Below are positions 5,821-12,502 of a stretch of DNA of 18,831 nucleotides, piece after piece. Under the pieces are notes generated by a model. That model was given only the letters and a program-made list of their open reading frames with translations, was not told where the DNA came from and ran no database searches. The DNA is taken from contig SKKI01000133.1 in the NCBI GenBank assembly GCA_007121565.1, forward strand, positions 1 to 18,831, in the 5' to 3' direction. Position 1 is the stretch's first letter. Each line of letters opens with the position of its first letter. The stretch is from Phycisphaerae bacterium (GTDB taxonomy: Bacteria > Planctomycetota > Phycisphaerae > Sedimentisphaerales > Anaerohalosphaeraceae). The position numbers were made by a program, and so were the translations under genes.

Positions 5821-7590
5821 ATGACTGATAACAAACATATATTGGCACAGTTGGGCAGTGTTTCAACGGATGAGTTTTTTCTGCCGCTGCCGAAAGGCTA
5901 CCAAAAGGGAAAAACCCGTTATGTCATTGTCGTCGGGACGGTGATGAGCGGGTTGGGCAAGGGGATATTTTCCTCGTGTCTGGCCAAGCTGCTGCAGGAC
6001 AAGGGGCTTAAGGTCGCGCCCATCAAGCTGGAAGGATACCTGAATATTGACTCGGGGACGCTGAATCCGTTTCGGCACGGCGAGGTGTTCGTACTGGATG
6101 ACGGGATGGAAACGGATATGGATTTGGGCACGTACGAGCGGATGCTGGATCAGAATCTGACGCGGGCCAATTTTTCCACCAGCGGCCAGGTTTACCGTTC
6201 GGTGCTGGACAAAGAGCGCCACGGCGAATACCTCGGGCGTGATGTGCAGATGATCCCGCATGTGACCGGCGAGGTCAAATTGCGGCTGCGTGAATTGGCG
6301 GTCAAGGCCGATGCCGATGTGGTGTTCGTGGAAATCGGCGGCACGGTCGGCGATCTTGAAAACGCCTTCTACATCGAGGCGATGCGGGAGCTGGCCTATG
6401 AGGAAGGACCGCATAGCTGCTGTTTTGTTGCGCTGACGTATATTCTTGAGCCGCACGCCCTGGGCGAGCAGAAGTCCAAGGCCGCCCAGTTGGGCATCAA
6501 GCAGTTGATGCAGACCGGCATTCAGCCGGATATCATCGCCTGCCGGGCGGAGAATGAAGTAACCGAAACAGCGCTTCAAAAAATCAGTGTCTTTGGCAAC
6601 GTACCGGCTGAGCGCGTCTTCAGTATGCACGACTCGGCCAGCATTTATTCGATTCCGGCGATGCTGCGTGACTGCGGGCTGGACTTTGAGGTGCTGCGGA
6701 TGCTGCGCATTGAGGATCGTACCAAGCTTCGTTTTGAGCGAAAAGAATGGGAGCGTTGGTGCGACTTTACCGACAAGCTCGGCAAAGAAAATAAGGAAGT
6801 GACCATCGGCATCACCGGCAAATACACCTCCGTCCGCGACAGCTATGCCTCAATCCTGAACGCCCTGGAACATGCCGGCATTCATCTGGGCTGCACCGTC
6901 AATGTCAACTGGATTGAGACCTCTGAGGTCACGGATAAAAACGCCGACCGGCTGCTGAACCAGGTGGACGGCATTATTGTCCCCGGCGGCTTCGGGTCGC
7001 GGGGGATGGAGGGCAAGATTTCAAGCGTCCGCTACGCGCGCGAGAATCATATCCCCTATCTGGGTTTGTGTTTGGGCTTTCAGGCGGCGGTGATCGAATA
7101 CGCCCGCAACGTCTGCGGTCTCAGCGATGCCGACAGCACCGAGGTCAATCCGCAGTGCAAGGCGCCGGTCATTGATGTGCTGCCCGAACAGAAAAAGATC
7201 GAGGGACTCGGCGGCAATATGCGGCTGGGCGGCCAGGATGTCACCATTAAGCCCGACACCCTTGCCTGGCGTCTGTTCGGCAAGGTCGAGTCGGTGCGGC
7301 TTCGGTTTCGCCATCGGTATGAGGTGGACCCGCAGTATATCGATACGCTTGAGCAGAAAGGACTGGTCTTTTCGGGCAAGTCGCCGACCCAGCCGATCAT
7401 GCAGATTCTTGAATTGCCCGATCATCCGTTTTTTATGGGTACACAGGCCCATCCGGAATTGACCAGCCGGCCGCTGCAGCCCCAGCCGATGTTTGTTGCC
7501 CTGGTCGCCGCGGCCATTCGGCGGCGATACGCCCAGGCCGATGCGGCCTTGCCGGAAGATGCGGTACGGGCGGTGTGCCGGGTGTGTTGA
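5821..7590 (+). CDS. pyrG: CTP synthase (glutamine-hydrolysing), divergent form with N-terminal extension
   Basis: Converts UTP to CTP using ATP and glutamine. The protein has 589 residues, longer than the usual 535-550. The synthase domain starts at about residue 33 with the P-loop GTVMSGLGKG (39-48), then HGEVFVLDDG, MIPHVTGEVK, EIGGTVGD and GEQKSKAAQ, which keeps the two lysines of the UTP site. The glutaminase domain has nucleophile C417 in GLCLGFQ and H544/E546 in AHPE. It differs from the near-universal KxDPYxNxDxGTMxP motif, reading KLEGYLNIDSGTLNP (69-83). Roughly 31 extra residues precede the domain, and I see no plausible closer start. The start ATG has GAAGAAGA just upstream, 30 bp after the TOPRIM-like gene. 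CTP is the substrate of KdsB upstream, so pathway logic explains linkage to kdsB. Confidence 0.95.
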   Translation: MTDNKHILAQLGSVSTDEFFLPLPKGYQKGKTRYVIVVGTVMSGLGKGIFSSCLAKLLQDKGLKVAPIKLEGYLNIDSGTLNPFRHGEVFVLDDGMETDMDLGTYERMLDQNLTRANFSTSGQVYRSVLDKERHGEYLGRDVQMIPHVTGEVKLRLRELAVKADADVVFVEIGGTVGDLENAFYIEAMRELAYEEGPHSCCFVALTYILEPHALGEQKSKAAQLGIKQLMQTGIQPDIIACRAENEVTETALQKISVFGNVPAERVFSMHDSASIYSIPAMLRDCGLDFEVLRMLRIEDRTKLRFERKEWERWCDFTDKLGKENKEVTIGITGKYTSVRDSYASILNALEHAGIHLGCTVNVNWIETSEVTDKNADRLLNQVDGIIVPGGFGSRGMEGKISSVRYARENHIPYLGLCLGFQAAVIEYARNVCGLSDADSTEVNPQCKAPVIDVLPEQKKIEGLGGNMRLGGQDVTIKPDTLAWRLFGKVESVRLRFRHRYEVDPQYIDTLEQKGLVFSGKSPTQPIMQILELPDHPFFMGTQAHPELTSRPLQPQPMFVALVAAAIRRRYAQADAALPEDAVRAVCRVC

Positions 7591-7651
7591 CGTTCTATGT
7601 CAGGCACAAGTCCGGGGTTGGATTCAAAAACAGATTCAGGGTAAAATGCGG

Positions 7652-8005
7652 TCAGGAATTTTCAAGCCGGCCGAGCCGTTCTTTGAGCCGTTCATTTTCT
7701 TCGCGGAGCTGTTCGGCGCGCCGTTCGGCCTCAGCGGTGATTTCAAGCAGGCGGCGGGTGTTCTGTCCGGTTTGCTCGGTAATGCGCAGCATTTCTTCGT
7801 GAGCGTCCTGGAGTTCCTGCTCCAGTTGGGCAATGCGACGGTCTTTTTGTTCAAGCTGTTTACGCAGCTCAATGTTTTCATCGGCGACCAGACGCGCCCG
7901 ACGAATCAGGGCGTCATCGGATTGAGGCTCTGCGCAGCCGGAGGCCAGAAGGGTCACACTGAACAGAAGTCCCAGGCTTATTACGACACAATGTATCGGC
8001 TTCAT
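7652..8005 (-). CDS. Small coiled-coil lipoprotein
   Basis: A 117-residue protein of unknown function. The N terminus MKPIHC is followed by a hydrophobic segment (7-20) and a lipobox-like LASGC with the lipidated cysteine at 24. This predicts export and anchoring in a membrane, probably the outer one. Residues about 31-115 are almost entirely charged heptad-type helix (ELRKQLEQKDRRIAQLEQEL and onward), a coiled coil likely to oligomerise. An in-frame start 11 codons upstream exists, but ATG at 8005 has AGGAGA seven bases upstream and opens the signal peptide, so I use it. It runs opposite to pyrG and ftsW, its 3' end 61 bp from the pyrG stop. The charged helix could reflect an envelope-spacer or division role, but no family was recognised. 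Confidence 0.75.
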   Translation of the reverse strand: MKPIHCVVISLGLLFSVTLLASGCAEPQSDDALIRRARLVADENIELRKQLEQKDRRIAQLEQELQDAHEEMLRITEQTGQNTRRLLEITAEAERRAEQLREENERLKERLGRLENS

Positions 8006-8050
8006 AGAAATCTCCTGAAATCGTAATTTATTATGCAACAGTTGAATCGT

Positions 8051-8079
8051 ATTGTAGCAATCGGTACTTTACAGAGCAA
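8051..8079 (-). promoter_or_regulatory. Candidate promoter of the coiled-coil lipoprotein gene
   Basis: On the minus strand, TTGCTC (8079-8074), a 17-bp spacer and TACAAT (8056-8051) give a start near 8044 and a leader of about 40 nt ending in the AGGAGA site. The -10 is good and the -35 matches only TTG. Confidence 0.35.
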
Positions 8080-8201
8080 ACTTAATCTATTGTTGCGGGG
8101 ACCTGTCCTGCCGGTTGGCCTCAAGTTCCGATAAAACGAGCAAATTGTACAGCTTTTTTAAGGGTTTTGCGGCTTTTTTGCCGATAGAGATTAATAATAC
8201 C

Positions 8202-9341
8202 ATGAAGACTACACTGAAACAAATAACACCTGAACGCTGGATTGAATCGGTCGTGATTCTGCTGATGGCCATTGGGACGGTGTTTGTCTCCTCGGCCGGG
8301 GCGACGGTGACCGGGGGGTATGATCTGTCGCGGTTTTACGACTCGACCGTGCTCAAGCAGCTTGTGTTTTTCCCGCTGGCGGTGGCGATTATGTATGCGG
8401 TCTCGCTGGTTCCGTACCAGTGGTTTCGCTTTGAGCCGGGCCGGGCGCTGCGATCCTTGACGCCGTATCTGCTGGTCGTCAGCATCCTGCTGCTGGTGGC
8501 GGTGCTGCTTTGGGGGGTGGAGCGCAACTATTCCCGGCGCTGGCTGGACATCGCGCCGGGGCCGGCGTATGTCAGCTTTCAGCCTTCGGAATTATCGAAA
8601 TGGGTGGTGATCATCTTCCTGGCGGCCTATGCGGACCGGTTTGCCGACAGCATGGGGCTGTTCTGGAGGCGTTTTCTCCCGGCCTGTGCAGTGGTGGGGC
8701 TGTCGGTGGGGCTGATTATTATTGAGGATTTTGGTACCGCGGCCTTTATCGCCGGCGTGGCGGTGATTATGCTCTGGTTCGGCGGGGCCAGGGGGTGGCA
8801 TTTTTTGTCGCCGCTGCCGGTGATGGTGCCGGGGTTTATGGCGGCGATTTTGTCCAGTCCGACTCGGATTAACCGGATCACCAATTTTATTAACCCCGAA
8901 ACCATGCCCTATCAGGCGCATCAATCGCTGATTGCCATCGGCACCGGCGGCCTGCTGGGCAAGGGGCTGGGCCGGGGCGTGCTCAAATACGGCCATCTGC
9001 CCGAAGATACGACGGACTTTATTTTCGCGATTATCGCAGAAGAGATGGGCTTTGTCGCCTGTGTGGTGGTGATCCTGCTGTTTGTGCTGTTTACGTTTTG
9101 GGGGCTGGTTGCGGCGTGGCGCTGCCCGGATCGCTGCGGCAAACTGCTGGCGATCGGCATCGTGCTGGCGGTCAGTCTTCAGGCGGCCTTTAACATCGGC
9201 GTGGTAACGGTTGTCCTGCCGACCAAGGGCATTCCGCTGCCGTTTATCAGTGCCGGCGGTACCAGTTTGCTGCTGACCAGTGCCGCGGTGGGCATTTTGC
9301 TGAACATTGCCCGACAGGAGCGCACGCCCGATTGCAACTGA
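8202..9341 (+). CDS. ftsW: SEDS-family peptidoglycan glycosyltransferase FtsW
   Basis: A polytopic inner-membrane glycosyltransferase that polymerises lipid II, in division complexes together with a class B PBP. It has 379 residues and about ten hydrophobic segments. SEDS landmarks: SRRWLD with VSFQPSELSK (111-133), EDFGTAAF (175-182), LGKGLGRG (252-259), HLPEDTTDFIFAIIAEE (265-281) with the catalytic-type Asp D272, and PTKGIPLPFISAGGTSLLLTS (340-360). The adjacent murG favours FtsW over RodA. An open extension reaches TTG at 8115 but looks non-coding. ATG 8202 precedes the first membrane segment directly and gives the normal family length, though its ribosome site is weak. The stop is 49 bp before murG. 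Confidence 0.9.
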   Translation: MKTTLKQITPERWIESVVILLMAIGTVFVSSAGATVTGGYDLSRFYDSTVLKQLVFFPLAVAIMYAVSLVPYQWFRFEPGRALRSLTPYLLVVSILLLVAVLLWGVERNYSRRWLDIAPGPAYVSFQPSELSKWVVIIFLAAYADRFADSMGLFWRRFLPACAVVGLSVGLIIIEDFGTAAFIAGVAVIMLWFGGARGWHFLSPLPVMVPGFMAAILSSPTRINRITNFINPETMPYQAHQSLIAIGTGGLLGKGLGRGVLKYGHLPEDTTDFIFAIIAEEMGFVACVVVILLFVLFTFWGLVAAWRCPDRCGKLLAIGIVLAVSLQAAFNIGVVTVVLPTKGIPLPFISAGGTSLLLTSAAVGILLNIARQERTPDCN

Positions 9342-9362
9342 ACATCCACATGCAGGCGAATA

Positions 9363-9392
9363 TTGACAGTGGCTCTTATGAAACGATGATAT
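9363..9392 (+). promoter_or_regulatory. Possible murG promoter
   Basis: A perfect TTGACA (9363-9368) lies in the ftsW-murG gap. The best -10 at acceptable spacing is TGATAT (9387-9392, 18 bp). Transcription would then begin at about the first codons of murG, so either the message is nearly leaderless, the start is internal, or this is a chance -35. Readthrough from ftsW is equally likely. Confidence 0.2.
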
Positions 9393-10518
9393 GATGGTTT
9401 CTATACATACACAACGCAGTCAGTTCTTTTTTGCCGGCGGCGGCACGGGCGGGCATATTTACCCGGCCCTGGCGGTCGCCGCGGAATTGACCCGGCAGCA
9501 GCGGGACGCGGAGATCGCCTTTTTTTGCAGCAGCCGCGAGGTCGATGCGCGGATATTGGCCGGGCAGGGCTACGCGTTCTTCCCGCTGCCGGCAACAGGC
9601 TTTTCGCCCCATCCGATTAAGGCTATGAAATTTGCCGCGGAATTTTTTAAAAGTTATGTTTTTGTCAAACACGTTCTGCGCCCTGTGCGCGATCATGCCG
9701 CACTGATTGGAACGGGCGGGTTTGTCTCGGCGCCGGCGATTCTGGCCGCACATGCCTTGAAGATTCCCGTTTATATGCTCAATGTCGATTATGTCCCGGG
9801 CAAGGCCAACCGGCTGCTGGCACGCTATGCGAAAACAATCTTCACCCAGTTTGATCGGACGGGTGATTTTTTCCCGAAACATCGCGATAAGATCGTGGCC
9901 GCGGGCTGCCCTTTGCGGGCTGATTTTGCCGCGCCCGATCCCGAGGCCGCCCGCCGGGCGCTTGGGTTGGATCCGGACAAAAGAGTTCTGCTTATAACCG
10001 GCGCATCCAGCGGGGCGCTGAGCATCAACCAGGCGATGGTCAAACTGTTGCCGGAACTGGGCGCATACGCCGACGACTGGCAGGTGGTCCATCTGACCGG
10101 ACAATCGCATTTTCAGGCGGTGCGGGCCGAGACCGAAGGTGCGGCGATTGCCTGGCATACGGTGGATTATGTCGATGCGATGGCTGATCTCTATGCCGCG
10201 GCGGATATTATTGTGGGTCGCTCCGGTGCGGTCAGCGTGGCCGAATACGCCGCCGCCAGACGCCCGGCAGTGTGTCTGCCGTACCCCTACCACAAGGACA
10301 ACCACCAGCTTTTGAACGCCGAAGAACTGGTCAAATCCGGCGGCGCGGTGATCGTGGACGACGTTATCGGCGATAATCACAAAACCGCCGCAACGCTGAT
10401 GGCGACCCTGCATGACCTGATGACCAATGAGCCTCGCCGCCGGCAGATGGCCCGGGCCGCCCGCGCAGCGGCCCGCCCGGACGCAGCCCAGCGCATCGCC
10501 GAGGCGATCGCTCGCTGA
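9391..10518 (+). CDS. murG: UDP-GlcNAc:undecaprenyl-PP-MurNAc-pentapeptide GlcNAc transferase (MurG), divergent
   Basis: Adds GlcNAc to lipid I to make lipid II at the cytoplasmic face of the inner membrane. The 375 residues fit a GT-B glycosyltransferase. The first glycine loop is AGGGTGGH (15-22). The second lipid-side loop is GTGGFVSAP (107-115). The C-terminal nucleotide-binding region has [17 protein letters not shown] (276-292) with E285, and [13 protein letters not shown] (301-313). Two motifs are altered compared with E. coli MurG: HEQN is LNVD (130-133, just before VPGKANR), and GGSQGA is TGASSGA (203-209). The gene follows ftsW, a standard dcw-type linkage, and precedes tadA. Tandem ATG codons occur at 9391 and 9394, and no strong ribosome site is visible. 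A MurG-like enzyme with another acceptor cannot be excluded. Confidence 0.87.
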   Translation: MMVSIHTQRSQFFFAGGGTGGHIYPALAVAAELTRQQRDAEIAFFCSSREVDARILAGQGYAFFPLPATGFSPHPIKAMKFAAEFFKSYVFVKHVLRPVRDHAALIGTGGFVSAPAILAAHALKIPVYMLNVDYVPGKANRLLARYAKTIFTQFDRTGDFFPKHRDKIVAAGCPLRADFAAPDPEAARRALGLDPDKRVLLITGASSGALSINQAMVKLLPELGAYADDWQVVHLTGQSHFQAVRAETEGAAIAWHTVDYVDAMADLYAAADIIVGRSGAVSVAEYAAARRPAVCLPYPYHKDNHQLLNAEELVKSGGAVIVDDVIGDNHKTAATLMATLHDLMTNEPRRRQMARAARAAARPDAAQRIAEAIAR

Positions 10519-10540
10519 TTTCCAAACGGAGTCTATTTTT

Positions 10541-11044
10541 ATGAAGCAACACATTCATTCGACCGATCTCCAAGAAGATCAGCGGTATATGCGGATGGCG
10601 ATTGATCAGGCCTTTATTGCCGAGGAAAACGGCGATGTGCCGATTGGGTGCGTGATTGTGTTCGAGGGGCGGGTGATTGCCAAGGCCTACAATCAGCGTC
10701 AGCAGTTGAACGATCCGACAGCCCATGCCGAGATTATCGCGTTGACCCAGGCGTCCGAGTTTGTCGGCAACTGGCGGCTGCACGGCTGTACAATCTATGT
10801 GACACTGGAGCCGTGTCCGATGTGTGCCGGGGCGTTGGTGCTGGGCCGCCTGGATCGGCTGATTTACGGCACGGACGACCCCAAAACGGGTGCCTGCGGA
10901 TCGCTTTATAACATTGTTCAGGATCCGCGTCTTAACCATCGCCTGGAGGTAACGGCCCATGTGCTGCAGCCGGATTGCCAGGCCCAGCTTCAGGCATTTT
11001 TCCGTCGGCGTCGAGACGAAAATAGCCGCTTTCCGGATGGGTAA
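10541..11044 (+). CDS. tadA: tRNA-specific adenosine deaminase (A34 to inosine)
   Basis: Deaminates the wobble adenosine of tRNA-Arg(ACG) to inosine. The 167 residues match the family. The zinc site is complete: TAHAEIIAL gives H62 and the proton-shuttle E64, and PCPMCAGAL gives C92 and C95. [11 protein letters not shown] (30-40), [10 protein letters not shown] and [16 protein letters not shown] (108-122) are typical TadA blocks that distinguish it from CMP/dCMP or guanine deaminases. The frame is open further upstream, but ATG 10541 begins at the usual distance before the core and has GGAG about ten bases upstream. It sits 22 bp after murG and probably shares its transcript. No SRP RNA, sometimes found beside tadA, is visible downstream. 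Confidence 0.92.
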   Translation: MKQHIHSTDLQEDQRYMRMAIDQAFIAEENGDVPIGCVIVFEGRVIAKAYNQRQQLNDPTAHAEIIALTQASEFVGNWRLHGCTIYVTLEPCPMCAGALVLGRLDRLIYGTDDPKTGACGSLYNIVQDPRLNHRLEVTAHVLQPDCQAQLQAFFRRRRDENSRFPDG

Positions 11045-11061
11045 TCGTTTGAAATAAGGCG

Positions 11062-11090
11062 TTGTGTTTTCTGTGCAGCTCTGGTATAAA
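11062..11090 (+). promoter_or_regulatory. Promoter of the membrane protein and dehydratase genes, extended -10
   Basis: TTGTGT (11062-11067), a 17-bp spacer ending in TGG, and TATAAA (11085-11090) form a promoter with an extended -10. The predicted start near 11097 gives a leader of about 65 nt. That leader begins with a hairpin, CAAGGGC (11102-11108), TT, GCCCTTG (11111-11117). It ends with AAAGGAG (11147-11153) before a TTG start. Confidence 0.45.
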
Positions 11091-11160
11091 AGCAGAAAAG
11101 ACAAGGGCTTGCCCTTGCCGAGCACGTTGAAATGTCCGTTTTTTCGAAAGGAGACTGCCT

Positions 11161-12477
11161 TTGGCAGCCCGCTATTCGCTACGCGTAATCTGGGAAGATT
11201 TGGCGCTGCCGGAACTGGCGCACGCATTTCGTCTGGCGATCGGGCCGAACAAGCTGGCGATTGCCTTTCTGGCGGTTGCTTCGATCGGCCTGGCCGGCTA
11301 TCTTCTGGATCGCTGCACCCGTACGGTCGTGGTGCATCCCGATTCAACGCAAAAGCGCTCCGGCCAAATCGGGGCAGTAACACTGACCACCAGGACAGAA
11401 CTTGAGGCGTATCTGCTGGATGCCGATAGTATACACGACTTTTTAGAGCGTCATCAGGGTCAGGCTCCGCGAGAGGGGGTGTTTTCGACGCTGTGGTCAT
11501 TTTCATCCGGGCGTTTCAATGACGCAAGCCGCCAATTGTTCGACTTGGGTCAGGCCAGTTTTTTCAGCAATATGGAGCATGTGTTCATTAATTTGTGGCT
11601 TTGTCTGCGGGCGATTGTCTGGGCGATTCGGTTTCATCCCTGGTACAGCGCGATTTTCTTTACCTTTTCCTTTGTGGTGCTGTGCTTTGCCGGGGGCGGG
11701 GTGTGCCGGTGTGCGGCATTGGAGAACGCGCGTAACGAAAAACCGGGCTTTTTTGAGGCGCTTGGCTTTGCGCGTCAAAAGTTTGCCTCGCTGCTGTCGG
11801 CGCCGCTGCTGCCTGCGGGCCTGATGCTCGTGCCGGCTGTTCTGGTGATGGCTGTCGGGATGCTGGGAGCGATTCCCTGGGCCGGGGAGCTGCTGATCGG
11901 GCTGCTGTTTGGCGTGCTGGCGTTGCTGTCGCTGGCGGTCGTGGCGATGGTGGTCGGCACTACGGCCGGCGGCTTGCTGCTGTTTCCGGCGGTTGCGTAT
12001 GAAGGCACCTCCGGCCGGGACGCCATCGGGCGTGCGGTCAGTTATGTCTTGAACAGGCCTTTGTGGATGTTGTTCTATATTTTTGGGGCTGGTCTTTTTG
12101 GCACGTTTTTTTATGTGGTGCTGCGCCTGCTGGTGTTCTGGGTGTTGAAAGTTACCCACGGGCTGCTGGCCGGCGGGATGACCCTGGTCGGCGGCGATAT
12201 GGAGAAGTTGGATCGGCTTTGGTCGGGACCCACACTGTATTCACTGATGAACCAGACGGCCGGGGCCGCTACCTGGTCCGAATCGATAGGCGGATTTTTT
12301 GTGTACCTGTTTTTTTTATTTCTGGTCGGCTTGCTGGCGGCCTACGTCATCAGCTATGTGTTTTGCGCGTCCACGATTGTGTATGCCCTGATGCGAAAAA
12401 AGGTCGACCAGGTTCAGCCCCAGGATATCTATATCCCGCTTGCTTATGCGGGTATCAATGAGCGGTGTGAATCATAA
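11161..12477 (+). CDS. Multi-pass membrane protein of unknown function
   Basis: A 438-residue protein with no family I can name. A hydrophobic segment lies near residues 32-49. A soluble stretch of about 90 residues (51-140) follows. Then come clustered membrane segments at roughly 144-158, 161-180, 210-235, 243-278, 298-330 and 379-412. A conserved-looking cytoplasmic-type phrase, YEGTSGRDAIGRAVSYVLNRP (280-300), sits between segments and recalls membrane proteins with repeated 'sequence before TM pair' motifs. The start is TTG, supported by AAAGGAG (11147-11153) seven bases upstream and by the absence of a nearby ATG. The end is close to, or overlaps, the start of the nucleotide-sugar dehydratase, so the two are co-transcribed. 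This hints at a role in envelope or polysaccharide assembly, which is inference only. Confidence 0.75.
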   Translation: MAARYSLRVIWEDLALPELAHAFRLAIGPNKLAIAFLAVASIGLAGYLLDRCTRTVVVHPDSTQKRSGQIGAVTLTTRTELEAYLLDADSIHDFLERHQGQAPREGVFSTLWSFSSGRFNDASRQLFDLGQASFFSNMEHVFINLWLCLRAIVWAIRFHPWYSAIFFTFSFVVLCFAGGGVCRCAALENARNEKPGFFEALGFARQKFASLLSAPLLPAGLMLVPAVLVMAVGMLGAIPWAGELLIGLLFGVLALLSLAVVAMVVGTTAGGLLLFPAVAYEGTSGRDAIGRAVSYVLNRPLWMLFYIFGAGLFGTFFYVVLRLLVFWVLKVTHGLLAGGMTLVGGDMEKLDRLWSGPTLYSLMNQTAGAATWSESIGGFFVYLFFLFLVGLLAAYVISYVFCASTIVYALMRKKVDQVQPQDIYIPLAYAGINERCES

Positions 12478-12502
12478 GCCAACCTTGACGGGAATTGCAG
12501 CG

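Noticed and set aside
9376..10554. Long antisense open frame opposite murG (and another at 10364-11506)
   Set aside because: Shadow frames of GC-rich genes. No family resemblance, no ribosome site, and they lie opposite convincing genes.
11045..11160. SRP 4.5S RNA gene next to tadA
   Set aside because: I searched by eye for the conserved GGAAGCAGCC loop and did not find it. The interval is explained by a promoter and leader.
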